Source of the DNA: Opitutales bacterium
GTDB lineage: Bacteria; Verrucomicrobiota; Verrucomicrobiia; Opitutales; Oceanipulchritudinaceae
NCBI GenBank assembly: GCA_020831485.1
Contig: JAFIGG010000008.1
Location: 1 to 64,000 of the forward strand
Direction of reading: 5' to 3'
DNA: 64,000 nt
The notes under the pieces are model-generated. The model saw only the letters and a list, made by a program, of their open reading frames with translations, was not told where the DNA came from and did not search any database. Below are positions 55,661 through 64,000 of this stretch, piece after piece. Positions within the stretch are counted from its first letter, which is position 1. Each line of letters starts with the position of its first letter. Position numbers and translations under genes: made by a program.

Positions 55661-56143
55661 ATGGAACTGAATTTTCGGCCAGTCGGTAAAACATCCCAGC
55701 ACAGCGAGCGCACTTTTAAGCCCGGCGACCGGGTATTGAGCTATCTATACCGCTCTGAAAACGGACTGGTGGACCGGGTCGACATCCACGAGGAAGAGGA
55801 GGAACAGTTCGAACTGCCCGGGCCGCTGATCTGTCGCTGGGAGCAGTACATTCGCGAGCACGATGTCAGCGAAGCCGAACTGCGTAAACAGCAGACCCAA
55901 ACCACGGAAGAGTTGTTCCTGACCCTGGCGCAGGAAGGCGCACTTGAGGATGCCCTGCCCGAGCAGCAACTGCTCGGCTACTTCCTCGCCATCCAGCTCG
56001 AACGCAAAAGGGTGCTCCGGGCCGCCGGACGCGAACGCTACCTGCACATCAAAAGCAAAGTCGAATACCGCGTGCCCAACGTTGAAATCGATCCCACACT
56101 GTTGCTGAACATTCAGGAACAACTGGGTGGAATGATTCGTTAG
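55661..56143 (+). CDS. Small conserved-looking protein of unknown function
   Basis: The 160-residue product has an N-terminal part resembling short conserved proteins of Planctomycetes and Verrucomicrobia (FRPVGKTSQHSERTFKPGDR, then SYLYRSENG and RWEQY). The rest is a helical Glu/Gln-rich region, then a final segment with GYFLAIQLERKRVLR. No signal peptide, TM helix or catalytic motif is seen. The frame has strong coding character and is alone in its interval. It converges on rpsA. Confidence 0.8.
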   Translation: MELNFRPVGKTSQHSERTFKPGDRVLSYLYRSENGLVDRVDIHEEEEEQFELPGPLICRWEQYIREHDVSEAELRKQQTQTTEELFLTLAQEGALEDALPEQQLLGYFLAIQLERKRVLRAAGRERYLHIKSKVEYRVPNVEIDPTLLLNIQEQLGGMIR

Positions 56144-56160
56144 TGGCTCGAGCAAAAAAA

Positions 56161-56187
56161 AGCGCCTCCCGGAAACCGGCAGGCGCT
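56161..56187 (-). terminator. Rho-independent terminator of rpsA
   Basis: Arms AGCGCCT and AGGCGCT (7 bp) with an inner CCGG/CCGG pair and an AAA loop. Seven A at 56154-56160 give a T-run after the hairpin on the minus strand. It lies 29 bp after the rpsA stop. Confidence 0.8.
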
Positions 56188-56215
56188 GAAAGTTGCAATT
56201 GTTTCAAACCGTTGC

Positions 56216-57871
<1,656 letters not shown>

Positions 57872-57933
57872 AATTGGTTAGATGGTTGATTCAAACTCCA
57901 ATAAAGGAGGGTTGAGGGTTATGGATTAAAAAA

Positions 57934-57963
57934 CGGTCGCCCGCCTCAGTGCGAAAGCGCCCG
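57934..57963 (-). terminator. Hairpin with T-run between coaB and rpsA
   Basis: On the minus strand an interrupted stem (CGG/CCG, CGC/GCG, CGC/GCG) is followed directly by TTTTTT (57933-57928). It lies 43 bp after the coaB stop and 57 bp before the rpsA ATG. It may simply end coaB transcription. A weak TTGCGA-17-TTAAAC promoter-like pair just before it would place it in the rpsA leader instead. Confidence 0.55.
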
Positions 57964-58006
57964 TTTAAAAAAGAACCATCGAAAATCGCAAAGGACTGGG
58001 CAAAGA

Positions 58007-58672
58007 TCAAGCCTTAGTTTTTGGAATAGCCAGTTGCTGACTGAGAAACTCAATGAGCCGGGCCGCTATTTTGACTTTTGGCGCCGGCCCAAGCTGCAGG
58101 CGCTCGCCGGATCGACCAAAGAGGTAAAGGGTATTGCTGTCCTTCTCGAAGGCGCTGTCCGGGCCGCCTATTTGATTGGCGGCGATCCAGTCGGCATTCT
58201 TCTGCGTCAACTTACGCAGGGCGTATTCCTCTAGATTGTTGGTTTCAGCGGCAAAACCCAGAATCAACTGGTTCTTCTTGCGCTTCGAGATGGTGGCCAG
58301 CACATCCACCACAGGATCCATCTCGATAACCATTTCCAGCTCGTGTTTCTTGATCTTATGATCGGCCTGGGCACGGGGTTTGAAGTCAACAATCGCCGCC
58401 GTCATGATCAGGACATCGCAGTCATCAAAACGGGCATCCATGGCCTCGAACATATCCTGACCAGTCACCACCTGCTGCACCCGCACCCCCTCCGGAGCGG
58501 GCAGGGACACGGGCCCGGAAACCAGCTCAACCTCCCAGCCAATCTGTTGCGCCGCTGCAGCCAGCGCATATCCCATCTTGCCCGAAGAGGGATTCGTCAC
58601 AAAACGAACCGGATCAAAGAACTCTCGGGTGGGGCCTGCGGAAACCAGGCAGCGAATCGGTCTTGCCTTCAT
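58007..58672 (-). CDS. coaB: Phosphopantothenate-cysteine ligase (stand-alone CoaB)
   Basis: CoaB joins cysteine to 4'-phosphopantothenate with a nucleotide triphosphate, a step in coenzyme A synthesis. The 221-residue protein starts with [20 protein letters not shown] and [10 protein letters not shown], the CoaB nucleotide and substrate loops. [14 protein letters not shown] and [18 protein letters not shown] follow. Most bacteria have a CoaBC fusion of about 400 residues with an N-terminal flavin decarboxylase; that half is absent here, and no coaC-like frame is seen in the window. It is divergent from the next gene, with 30 bp between starts. Confidence 0.93.
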   Translation of the reverse strand: MKARPIRCLVSAGPTREFFDPVRFVTNPSSGKMGYALAAAAQQIGWEVELVSGPVSLPAPEGVRVQQVVTGQDMFEAMDARFDDCDVLIMTAAIVDFKPRAQADHKIKKHELEMVIEMDPVVDVLATISKRKKNQLILGFAAETNNLEEYALRKLTQKNADWIAANQIGGPDSAFEKDSNTLYLFGRSGERLQLGPAPKVKIAARLIEFLSQQLAIPKTKA

Positions 58673-58702
58673 GCCTTAAAGCTAAAGCATCTGCCGGCAC
58701 GC

Positions 58703-59437
58703 ATGGAAAGCGAAAACCCAAATCAACGGCCTCAGCAGGAAAGCCTGTTCACCAGCATCTTCTTCAACATTCTGGCACCGGTGCTCCTGCTTACGCAGGG
58801 CGATCGCCTGATCGCGGAGCCTGCGTATGTGCTGATCATAGCGCTCGCCTTCCCGGTCATTTATTTCATCTATGACCTGCGCCGACGCGGCAAAAAAAAC
58901 CTTATTTCGGTTATTGGTTTCGTCAGCGTTTTACTGACGGGCGGCGTCGGTCTGCTGGAGTTGCCGCGCTTCTGGTTCATCGTCAAGGAAACCGCAATCC
59001 CGGCATTGATCGGGCTGGCGATCATCGGCTCACTGAAAACGCGTTTCCCTCTGGTCCGCACCTTTCTGTTCAGTCCTCAGGTTTTCGATGTGGACCGTAT
59101 CCAGCAAGCCCTGAGCGAGCGCAACAACCAGCCGCAGATGGACCGGGCTCTCGCACTCTCAACCTGGATGCTGGCGAGTTCTTTTTTTGTCAGCGCGGTG
59201 CTCAATTATTTTGTCGCCAACTACTTCATTCAAACCGAACCAAGCGTCGACAAGGCTCAGTTCAACGCCGAGGTCGGCGCAATGACGGGTTGGAGTTTTC
59301 TGATCATCGCCCTGCCCTGCACCGTGATCATGATGGCGGTGCTGTTTTACCTGATTCGCCAGATCAAACAACTGACGGGGCTTGAAGTCGACGATCTGGT
59401 TGCCGCTGCCCACAAGCAGCCCGACTCCATCAACTGA
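58703..59437 (+). CDS. Integral membrane protein, VC0807 type
   Basis: ATG 58703 gives 244 residues with about six TM helices. The segments LAPVLLLTQGDRLIAEPAYV, FPVIYFIYDLRRRGKKNLIS, GFVSVLLTGGVGLLEL and FIVKETAIPALIGLAI match my memory of the VC0807-type membrane protein family, whose function is unknown. The open frame extends upstream over coaB but that part is antisense. Its 3' end overlaps the ligase gene on the other strand by 8 bp. Confidence 0.8.
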   Translation: MESENPNQRPQQESLFTSIFFNILAPVLLLTQGDRLIAEPAYVLIIALAFPVIYFIYDLRRRGKKNLISVIGFVSVLLTGGVGLLELPRFWFIVKETAIPALIGLAIIGSLKTRFPLVRTFLFSPQVFDVDRIQQALSERNNQPQMDRALALSTWMLASSFFVSAVLNYFVANYFIQTEPSVDKAQFNAEVGAMTGWSFLIIALPCTVIMMAVLFYLIRQIKQLTGLEVDDLVAAAHKQPDSIN

Positions 59438-60386
59438 ACCACTCGCGGGCCAGTTCGATGCGCCGCGCACTCTCGGGCAGATCATTTGTGTCCAGCCAGG
59501 ACTCAACCTGACGCAGCCGTGGCACCAGCCCACGCCGATTGGCGATCTGGATGTTGAGCCCGGGACGGGCATTCATCTCGAGAATCAAAGGGCCTTTGTC
59601 GCGGTCGACCACGATGTCCACACCCAGATAGCCCAGACCCGTTGCTTCGTAGCAGCGACAGGCAATGCTCAACAATTCGTCCCAATCCGGCACCTGGAAC
59701 TGATTCAAAGACAAGCCGGTGTCCGGGTGTTTGTCGATCAGGTGGTTGTACTGCACTGCCTGCAATGGCCTTCCATCCGCCAGGTCCAGACCAACCCCAA
59801 TTGCGCCCTGGTGCAGATTGGCCTTGCCGTCGGACTCAGCCGTGGAAAGCCGCAGCATGCCCATAACCGGGAAACCCTGAAAAACCAGAATCCGGATATC
59901 CGGGACCCCTTGATAGCTCATGGCTTCAAACAGCGGGTCTGGCTGAATTCGGTATTCAACCATGGCCGTGTCCAGGCGGCCTCCCAAACTGTGCAAGCCA
60001 CTCAGTATATTCGCCAGGTAGCGCTCCATCTGACTGCGCAGCAATACCGCACCACTCGCCTTGAGGTACTGTTCTCCCTCTCGTCCTGAAACGACCAAAA
60101 TTCCGTTGCCACCCGAACCTTGGGCGGGCTTCACCACAAAGTCGGCGTAATCGCCGAGCAGTTGATGGAAGTGTTTTACTTCGTGATTATAGCGTATGAC
60201 CCCGTACAGGGGAGGTGTCTTCAAACCCGCGTTGAGAGCAATCTTTTTGGTCTCCAGCTTGTCGTCGACCATCGGATAAAGCTCACGGGCATTGTATTTC
60301 TGAATGAAATTAAAATTCCGGCTATTCAGGCCGAGAATCCCAGCCTGCGAAAGAAGCTTCGGTGCCCGTAACCAATTTAACAGCAT
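59430..60386 (-). CDS. ATP-grasp ligase, alpha-L-glutamate ligase-like
   Basis: This 318-residue ATP-grasp enzyme has a family-specific N-terminus (ILGLNSRNFNFIQKYNARE), the nucleotide-binding FVVKPAQGSGGNGILVV and the magnesium-binding ILEMNARPGLNIQIAN. It belongs to the RimK-related group found with an inactive transglutaminase/7TM protein and a retropepsin-like protein, and that partner set is exactly what lies upstream. Such ligases form an amide bond with an amino acid or peptide; the substrate is unknown. Its ATG overlaps the upstream stop by 1 nt. Confidence 0.9.
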   Translation of the reverse strand: MLLNWLRAPKLLSQAGILGLNSRNFNFIQKYNARELYPMVDDKLETKKIALNAGLKTPPLYGVIRYNHEVKHFHQLLGDYADFVVKPAQGSGGNGILVVSGREGEQYLKASGAVLLRSQMERYLANILSGLHSLGGRLDTAMVEYRIQPDPLFEAMSYQGVPDIRILVFQGFPVMGMLRLSTAESDGKANLHQGAIGVGLDLADGRPLQAVQYNHLIDKHPDTGLSLNQFQVPDWDELLSIACRCYEATGLGYLGVDIVVDRDKGPLILEMNARPGLNIQIANRRGLVPRLRQVESWLDTNDLPESARRIELAREWFS

Positions 60387-61972
60387 CAGGATTTAGGCAA
60401 AAAGGATTGGAAGCGGCGCAGCTCCGTGAGGCGGTAGCCGCTGTACTGGCCGAGCAGCAGAATAACCGCGAGGACGACCAGCAGAAGTTCGGGAAAGGTA
60501 TAGGTCAGGTGGCGGATTTCCGCAGCGCTCATCACTAGAAAAGCGGCCACCGCAACAAACAGACTTCCGGACATTTGAATCAACGCAGCCTCACCCCCTT
60601 CTTCCTCCCAGAGGATGGATAGGCGCTCAATTGTCCAGGCAATGATAATCATGGGGAAGAAGGTCACCTTCAGTCCCTCAGCCAGATTCATGTGGTGACT
60701 GACAATACTCATCCCTGCCATCAGTAATATGACAACAATCACCACCGCACTGATCCGCGGTACGACCAGCAGGTTCAGGTGAGACAACAGCGAGCGGATT
60801 CCCAACCCGGCTCCCACCACCACAAGAAATAGCAGCAAGCCGGGCAGCAGACGGGTCTCCTGGAAGGCCATCGCAATCAGAATCGGCATAAATGTGCCCG
60901 AAGTCGGAATCCCCACGATATTGCGCAAAAGCACGATGACCAGCGCACCGAAAGGAATCAGCAATAGCCGTTTAAACACGTTCTGATCCTCGATCGGCAA
61001 ACTGTATATCGAGTAATCCAGCAAAGCATGATCCTGCTCCTCAAGCCGTTGAAAGGCCAGAGTCTCAGCGGGTCTGGTGTCCCGCAGCACGGAAAAACGC
61101 ACCTGCGAACCGCGCCCGCCTTCGAGGTCGAGCAGCGATTGCCCTCCCCTTTGCCAACGGAAGAAAAACTCCGGCACACCTGGATTGCCAGTCAAAGGAT
61201 CGATAAATACCCAGCGCTGGTCATGATAAACCTCAATACCTTCAACAACAGGCTGAAACCGCCGCCCGTCAGCCAGGTAGACTCCTCTGATCAATCGGGT
61301 CGGAATCCCCTCGGTCCGCAACAGATCCAGGACCAGTCGACTGCGCCGATCTTCGGCCGAATACCGCGACAGCAAGAGACTGACACTCTGGTCATCCTGA
61401 CCATTCCGCAGCAAACGCACCAACTGCATGGCGAAGGACTCCGTATCGGCTGATATACGCCTGACCCTGTCCAACACCTCATCGACCGCAAGGCGATCCG
61501 CGCTTTCCCAGAAAGGCGCCGGATCTGATACCGGCAAAATACTCAGCTCACGCTCACGCATAGCTGCTGCTTCGGCGCTGGGACGCCGCACGATCTGCGT
61601 CCGGTAATACAAGCGCTGGGATCCATCCGCCTCACGCTTGGTCCACTCAGCCCGCTCGCGCCCATCCGCGCCAACGGTTCGAAAGAAGCCATAACCAAGC
61701 GAGGAGAAACTCTCATCAATCCGCTGGAACTCCGGAGAACCACTGGGCAAGGCCAATGTCGCCCGCACAGGCCGCCCGTCCGCCTGAAAGGAAATCTCCG
61801 CTTCAATCGTCCACACCGTTTCAGCAGAACGGGGACTCAGAGGGAAGCCATAGCTCCGGTGTTTGTGAATAGCCAAGCCAAGCCCGACCGCCGTCAGCAG
61901 AAGCGCCAGCACCCACACCTGCAGACGCGGTGAGAAGCGCCGTTGTCGAATGACCTTGAGCGCCTTACTCAT
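60386..61972 (-). CDS. Inactive transglutaminase-like protein fused to multi-TM domain
   Basis: The 528-residue protein has an N-terminal TM helix (about 17-37) and a periplasmic transglutaminase-like domain (about 45-310). A C-terminal bundle of about seven TM helices (about 330-515) follows. In the transglutaminase part, GIPTRLIRGVYL and WVFIDPLTG are kept. The catalytic cysteine position holds no Cys (the preceding segment is SAEDRRSRLVLDLL), and the usual His is replaced, so it should be non-catalytic and may bind a peptide. It overlaps the upstream gene by 4 nt and the ligase by 1 nt. Confidence 0.92.
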   Translation of the reverse strand: MSKALKVIRQRRFSPRLQVWVLALLLTAVGLGLAIHKHRSYGFPLSPRSAETVWTIEAEISFQADGRPVRATLALPSGSPEFQRIDESFSSLGYGFFRTVGADGRERAEWTKREADGSQRLYYRTQIVRRPSAEAAAMRERELSILPVSDPAPFWESADRLAVDEVLDRVRRISADTESFAMQLVRLLRNGQDDQSVSLLLSRYSAEDRRSRLVLDLLRTEGIPTRLIRGVYLADGRRFQPVVEGIEVYHDQRWVFIDPLTGNPGVPEFFFRWQRGGQSLLDLEGGRGSQVRFSVLRDTRPAETLAFQRLEEQDHALLDYSIYSLPIEDQNVFKRLLLIPFGALVIVLLRNIVGIPTSGTFMPILIAMAFQETRLLPGLLLFLVVVGAGLGIRSLLSHLNLLVVPRISAVVIVVILLMAGMSIVSHHMNLAEGLKVTFFPMIIIAWTIERLSILWEEEGGEAALIQMSGSLFVAVAAFLVMSAAEIRHLTYTFPELLLVVLAVILLLGQYSGYRLTELRRFQSFLPKS

Positions 61973-62601
61973 TTAGAACACGGGTGGCCCGCCAGGAAGG
62001 TTTCGTCCGAATCAATGAGACCCAAGCCCTTCAGGTAATTACGCCCAATCAGGATTTGGTAAACAAAGTTACTGCGGTCTGCCAAGCTGAACTCAACCTC
62101 CTGGTGAATCTCGCCCAGTTTCACTTCCATTTTAACGACCGGACGGCGCTGAGGATCGTCTCCATGCTGCACGATTCGGAGCCAGCGACTGACAGGGCGC
62201 TCGATATCGACCATCTCGCCTGACTCGGGGTGCTCAATCTTGAACCGGACCCAGTCATCTCCATCGCGCTCGAATTCGGTCAGATCCTGAGCGTTCATCG
62301 AGGATGTTCTCGCTCCGGAATCCAGCTTGGCCTTGATCTGGACGCGCTGCGGAAGAACACAAACCCATTCGACCCAGCCAAATACATAGCGTTCACCGAC
62401 ATCGCGGATACGAATGCCTTCGGATGGATCCCACTCAACCACTTCGTCCTGTTCGCGGACTTCCTCCGCTTCGGCAACAGAGTCAGCTTTCTCCCCGGAA
62501 CCGTTTCCATTCGGCACGGTCGCACAGCCAGCGGCAAAAACAATCATCAGGAGCCAGGTCAATTGACCCCTGCCCGCACGACCGAAAAGTGAAGTGGACA
62601 T
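61969..62601 (-). CDS. Retropepsin-like lipoprotein (annotated in databases as ATP-dependent zinc protease)
   Basis: ATG 62601 gives 210 residues. A lipoprotein signal ends VFAAGC (Cys26), with Ala rather than Leu at -3, so lipidation is likely but not certain. An acidic linker (about 35-60) follows, then a retropepsin-like domain with Asp94 in KLDSGARTSS, the flap region VRFKIEHPESG, and ILIGRNYLKG. Family knowledge places it with an ATP-grasp ligase and a transglutaminase/7TM protein. It may act as a peptidase on a product the ligase makes. Upstream ATG codons at 62616 and beyond would spoil the signal peptide. Confidence 0.88.
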   Translation of the reverse strand: MSTSLFGRAGRGQLTWLLMIVFAAGCATVPNGNGSGEKADSVAEAEEVREQDEVVEWDPSEGIRIRDVGERYVFGWVEWVCVLPQRVQIKAKLDSGARTSSMNAQDLTEFERDGDDWVRFKIEHPESGEMVDIERPVSRWLRIVQHGDDPQRRPVVKMEVKLGEIHQEVEFSLADRSNFVYQILIGRNYLKGLGLIDSDETFLAGHPCSK

Positions 62602-62668
62602 TTTCTGTAAAGCCATTTGGGGGCACGATGGGGCAAAAGTATCGGGAGTCAATTTCCCATGCTGTGTT

Positions 62669-62690
62669 CCAGGGAAGAATTATTCCCTGG
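62669..62690. promoter_or_regulatory. Inverted repeat in the divergent intergenic region, possible operator
   Basis: Perfect 8-bp arms CCAGGGAA and TTCCCTGG are separated by GAATTA. A further half site CCAGGGA lies at 62728-62734. The dyad is between the retropepsin-like lipoprotein gene (start 62601) and the LOV kinase gene (start about 62754). It could be an operator for one or both, or a transcript hairpin. It lacks a T-run. Confidence 0.45.
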
Positions 62691-62753
62691 ATTCTAGCGA
62701 AATTATCTACAGCAATCGTTGCAAAATCCAGGGATAAAGGCATCACTGACACT

Positions 62754-64000
62754 GTGCCGATCTTGTCAAAGCTGAGCTCCCGCACCCTTTTTGAAATCGG
62801 GCAGGACGCCATCTTCATCGCAGATGCGAAATCCGGGACCATTCTCGAAGCCAATCGAAACGCCCAACAGCTGTGCGGTGCTGAATTGCATGAACTTCAG
62901 AAGCGGCAGCTAGTGGATTTGCACAGCCCCTCGAGCCGGGAGCAATTGCGGGCCCGCATCGACGAACGGCGCCCGCCAGACGACGATGACCCGGAGATAC
63001 TTGAGATTGAAAACAGCTCCGGATTCACTGCCGTTTGCGAAGTTCAGCTGCACTGGGTGGAACAGCAAGACCAATGCTTTCTGATTGAGATAGCGCGGGA
63101 CGTCACCGAACGGGTCCGGGCCTCCGAGGAGATCAACCTGCGCAATGTCGCCATCGCCAGTTTCTCCGGTGGGGTTACCATCGCCGACGCCCGCCAGCCG
63201 GACCTGCCTCTGATCTACATCAACCGTGGCTTCGAGGAGTTAACGGGCTTCAAAGCCAAGGATGCCATCGGCCGCAGTTGTCGTTTTCTACAAGGGGCAG
63301 ACCGGAACCAGGAGGGCCTGGACACCCTGCGTGCTGCTCTCAAGGCGGGCGAATCCTGCGTCGTTCGCCTGCGCAACTATCGCAAGGATGGCAGCCTCTT
63401 TCACAACGAGCTCCACCTTTCGCCGGTGCGCAACGAGCAGGGTGAGCTGACGCATTTTGTCGGTTTGCAGATCGATGTCAGCGAACGGGTCCGCAACCGC
63501 GACCTGATCACCCGCAGTGAACGGCGCTACCGCCTGCTGACAGACAGCATCGAAGATTTAATCACCCGCCGGACACAGGACGGATTGCTCGAGTTTGTCT
63601 CCTCCGCCGCCGAAACCATGCTGGGCCTACAACCCGAAGAGTGGGTTGGCAAAGACTACCTCGAGTGCGTCCATCCAGACGACAGGAAGGCCTGCGCACA
63701 TCAGGCACAGCGCATTTTCGAGACTGGAGAGGCTTCCACAATGCGGCTCAGGCTCCGCCACGCGGATGGAGAATATGTCTGGATCGAATCCAGGGAGAGC
63801 CTCGGCGAGCCCTTGGAAGATGGAAGCGAACCGCTGCTCGTCAGCGTCAGCCGCGACATTACCCGGCAGAAACAGGCTGAAGAGGAAGTTCGCCAGGCAC
63901 TCGAAAAAGAACGGGAGCTCAACGAGATCAAGACCCGGTTCATTTCGATGGTCAGCCACGAATTCCGCACGCCGATGACCAGCATCAAGGCCTCCACCAC
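62754..64000 (+). CDS. LOV/PAS sensor histidine kinase (3' end outside window)
   Basis: At least 415 residues. PAS1 spans about 10-118. A LOV-type PAS domain (about 130-252) carries GRSCRFLQG with Cys176, the residue that forms the flavin adduct in blue-light receptors, followed by LRNYRKDGSLFHNEL and HFVGLQIDVSE. A third PAS domain (about 262-370) and the start of HisKA (FISMVSHEFRTPMTSIKAS with the phospho-accepting His) follow. Asn of the usual GxNCRFLQ is Ser here. The start is uncertain: GTG 62754 is chosen, GTG 62664 is also in frame. ATPase domain and partner regulator lie outside the window. Confidence 0.88.
   Translation, partial: MPILSKLSSRTLFEIGQDAIFIADAKSGTILEANRNAQQLCGAELHELQKRQLVDLHSPSSREQLRARIDERRPPDDDDPEILEIENSSGFTAVCEVQLHWVEQQDQCFLIEIARDVTERVRASEEINLRNVAIASFSGGVTIADARQPDLPLIYINRGFEELTGFKAKDAIGRSCRFLQGADRNQEGLDTLRAALKAGESCVVRLRNYRKDGSLFHNELHLSPVRNEQGELTHFVGLQIDVSERVRNRDLITRSERRYRLLTDSIEDLITRRTQDGLLEFVSSAAETMLGLQPEEWVGKDYLECVHPDDRKACAHQAQRIFETGEASTMRLRLRHADGEYVWIESRESLGEPLEDGSEPLLVSVSRDITRQKQAEEEVRQALEKERELNEIKTRFISMVSHEFRTPMTSIKAST

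Noticed and set aside
58343-58702. 120-residue N-terminal extension of the VC0807-type membrane protein
   Set aside because: It is antisense to coaB; the membrane domain begins shortly after ATG 58703.

Overview
The window looks like a chromosomal segment of a Gram-negative bacterium of the Verrucomicrobiota, most likely the Opitutae side of the phylum. This is inferred from a giant LEPR-XLL-type protein, LPS and type II secretion genes, a stand-alone coaB, weak or absent Shine-Dalgarno sequences and frequent GTG/TTG starts. No rRNA, tRNA, insertion sequence or CRISPR array was seen.

Region 1 (1-24,960, minus strand) is dominated by one gene running off the left edge. It encodes at least 7,930 residues. 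In protein order: a LEPR-XLL-like N-terminus, an acidic linker, a passenger-type beta segment, a tandem array of about 17 units (many with an EF-hand-like DxNGDGxID loop) broken by a Gly/Ala-rich tract and a helical insert, a beta-rich region, an internal RTX-type calcium-binding block, and about 2,760 residues of filamentous-haemagglutinin-like repeats. A LuxR-type regulator lies just upstream on the same strand, and the gap between them carries helically phased direct repeats.

Region 2 (25-37.8 kb) holds a secreted GH43 arabinanase, a double glycosyltransferase, a penicillin-acylase-family hydrolase, a large M16 peptidase, waaA (Kdo transferase), a possible very short gene, a Bax-like glucosaminidase and rmuC.

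Region 3 (37.8-48.1 kb, plus strand) is a compact type II secretion operon in the order G-H-I-J-K-L-M-D-E-F. No gspC or prepilin peptidase gene is present in the window.

Region 4 (48.2-59.4 kb) has ppdK, tatC, a predicted outer-membrane protein, an overlapping phosphatase-SDR-glycosyltransferase operon, a small conserved-looking protein, rpsA, coaB and a membrane protein of VC0807 type.

Region 5 (59.4-64 kb) has a tightly overlapping three-gene operon (retropepsin-like lipoprotein, inactive transglutaminase with a multi-TM domain, ATP-grasp ligase). It is divergent from a LOV/PAS sensor histidine kinase cut by the right edge, and a strong dyad sits between them.

Taken together the window is rich in cell-envelope and secretion functions: a giant surface protein, its possible regulator, a secretion machine, Tat export, LPS core synthesis, sugar transferases and an envelope peptide-modification operon. 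Links between the giant protein and any particular secretion system are inference.
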